Below the pieces are notes generated by a model. That model ran no database searches. It worked only from the letters and a program-made list of their open reading frames with translations, and was not told the DNA's origin. DNA of 64,000 bases from Sinonovacula constricta (lineage: Eukaryota > Mollusca > Bivalvia > Cardiida > Solecurtidae), in NCBI GenBank assembly GCA_007844125.1, contig CM017560.1:7144693-7208692 (forward strand). Direction: 5' to 3'. The position numbers and the translations under genes were made by a program. Positions within the stretch are counted from its first letter, which is position 1; each line of letters begins with the position of its first letter. This document shows positions 62,051 through 64,000 of this stretch, in pieces.

Positions 62051-64000
62051 CGGTCTGGTAATGTTATGACACATGGTGGATACAAACAGGCGTGCATAGT
62101 TTGACTCCAGTTCCCTGGTAAGGTAATGACACATGGTGGTAACAAACACGTACATAGTTTTGGCTTCCAGTCTGGTAATGTAATGACACAATGGTGTAAT
62201 ACAAACAAGTACATATTTTGGCTCAGTCTGGTAATGTAATGACACATGGTGTATACAAACACGGCATACTTTGACCATCCAGTCGGGTATGTTATGACAC
62301 ATGGTGTATACAAACACGTTGCAATAGTTTTGACTCCAGTCTGGTAATGTAATGACACATGGGTAATACAAACACGTGGCATATTTGACTCCAGTCCTGG
62401 TAATGTTATGACACATGGTGTATACAAACACACGTGCATAGTATGACTTCCAGTCTGGTAATGTAATGACACATGGTGGTATACAAACACGTAACATAGT
62501 TTGGCTCCAGTCCTGGTAAATGTAATGACACATGGTGTATACAACACGTGCATACTTTGACTCCGTCTGGTAATGTTATGACACATGGTGTATACAAACA
62601 CGTGCATAGTTTGACTCCAGTCTGGTAATGTATGACACATGGTGTATACACACGTGCACAGTTTGACTCCAGTCTGGTAATGTAATGACACATGGTGTAT
62701 ACAAACACGTGCATAGTTTGACTCACCGTCTGGTAATGTATGACACATGGTGTATACAAACACGTGCATATTTTGTCTCCAGTCGGTAATGAATGACACA
62801 TGATGTATACAACACGTGCACAGTTTGACTCCAGTCTGGTAATGTAATGACACATGGTGTATACAAGCACGTGCATAGTTTGACTCACAGTCTGGTAATG
62901 TTATGACACATGTGGATACAAGCACCTGCATAGTTTGTCTCCAGTCTGGTAATGTATGACACATGGTGTATACAAACACGTGCATAGTTTGACTCACAGT
63001 CCTGGTATGTAATGACACATGATGTATACAAACACGTGCATAGTTTGACTCCAGTCTGGTAATGTAATGACACATGATGTATACAAACACGTGCATAGTT
63101 TGACTCACAGTCTGGTAATGTTATGACACATGGTGTATACACACCTGCATAGTTTGACTCACAGTCTGGTATGTAATGACACATGGTGTATACAAACAGT
63201 GCATAGTTTGACTCCAGTCTGGTAATGTTATGACACATGGTGTATACAAACACGTGCATAGTTTGACTCCAGCCTGTAATGCTATGACACATGGTGTATA
63301 CAAACACGTGCATAGTTTGACTCAGTCTGGTAATGTAATGACACATGGTGTATACAAACACGTGCATAGTTTGACTCCAGTCGGTAATGTTATGACACAT
63401 GGTGTATACAAACACGTGCATAGTTTGACTCCAGTCTGGTAATGTATGACACATGGTGTATACACACGTGCATAGTTTGACTCCAGCTGGTAATGTATGA
63501 CACATGGTGTATACAACACGTGCATAGTTTGACTCCAGCTGGTAATGTATGACACATGGTGTATACAAACACGTGCATAGTTTGACTCCAGTCTGGTAAT
63601 GTTATGACACATGGTGTATACAACATGTGCATAGTTTGACTCCAGTCTGGTAATGTAATGACACATGGTGTATCAAACACGTATAGTTTGACTCCAGTCT
63701 GGTAATGTTATGACACATGGTGTATACACACACGTGCATAGTTTGACTCCAGCCTGGTATGTTGACACTGATGTATACACACACGTGCATAGTTGACTCC
63801 ATCTGGTAATGTTTACCATGGTGTATACAACACGTGCATAGTTTGACTCCAGTCTGGTAATGTAATGACACATGATGTATACAACACGTACATAGTTTGA
63901 CTCCAGCCTGGTAATGTAATGACACATGGTGTATACAAACACGTGCATAGTTTGACTCAGTCTGGTAATGTTATGACACATGGTGTATACAACACGTGCA
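62051..64000. repeat. 55-bp satellite, indel-rich terminal stretch
   Basis: The same satellite, but with many one-base insertions and deletions (for example gtggtaacaaac, acacgttgcaatagt, tatgttgacactgatg) that are almost absent before 62050. It runs off the window's right edge. Confidence 0.95.

Noticed and set aside
46210..63981. Long minus-strand ORFs (up to 390 codons) with repeating Cys/His-rich peptides
   Set aside because: They follow the 55-56-bp unit in all frames, because the unit has no stop there. The same peptides appear in overlapping frames and across indels. No start context, splice sites or non-repeat sequence.

Overview
The window is eukaryotic: AT-rich, split genes with GT-AG introns, SINEs with tRNA-like heads, TIR-bearing DNA transposons and several tandem arrays. 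The repeat style suggests a lophotrochozoan, probably a bivalve mollusc. That is an inference from repeat and gene character, not a database match.

One host gene dominates. On the + strand, 21 exons between 5215 and 44679 encode the C-terminal 851 residues of a molybdo-flavoenzyme of the xanthine dehydrogenase/aldehyde oxidase family. All splice phases are consistent, it ends in TAG, and a candidate poly(A) signal lies at 44871. The missing N-terminus (2Fe-2S domains and most of the FAD domain, roughly 480 residues) must lie upstream of this window. Its molybdenum-pocket residues match neither classical XDH nor classical AOX: the Mo-site glutamates are kept, while the substrate-orienting Arg and one sandwiching Phe are replaced.

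The introns are packed with repeats. 1-4475 holds a 63-bp array and a 40-bp array, each split by a TA-flanked TIR element. 6856-7715 is a 68-bp array. 7985-8690 is a broken mariner. 13294-20167 is a 6.9-kb TIR transposon, antisense to the host gene, that encodes paired CCHC zinc modules, an XPG/PIN-like nuclease and a C-terminal Cys-rich segment (Academ-like). Its reading frame is free of stops apart from three frame breaks. 37429-39822 is a deleted MULE with G-rich TIRs and an exact 9-bp target duplication. 42036-42748 is a pogo-like MITE. SINEs of two families lie at 11256, 29765, 31925, 32750 and 33064.

Two arrays grew directly out of splice sites of the host gene: about two dozen copies of an exon end plus its 5' splice site (21127-22560), and about seven copies of a 3' splice site (31155-31402), whose last units are in frame with the exon.

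From about 46205 to the window end lies roughly 17.8 kb of a 55-56-bp satellite. It has higher-order cassettes and recent 1.72-kb and 1.55-kb duplications. Its last ~2 kb is rich in single-base indels, which looks like unpolished sequence near a contig end. Long ORFs on the minus strand of this array come from repeat periodicity and are not genes.
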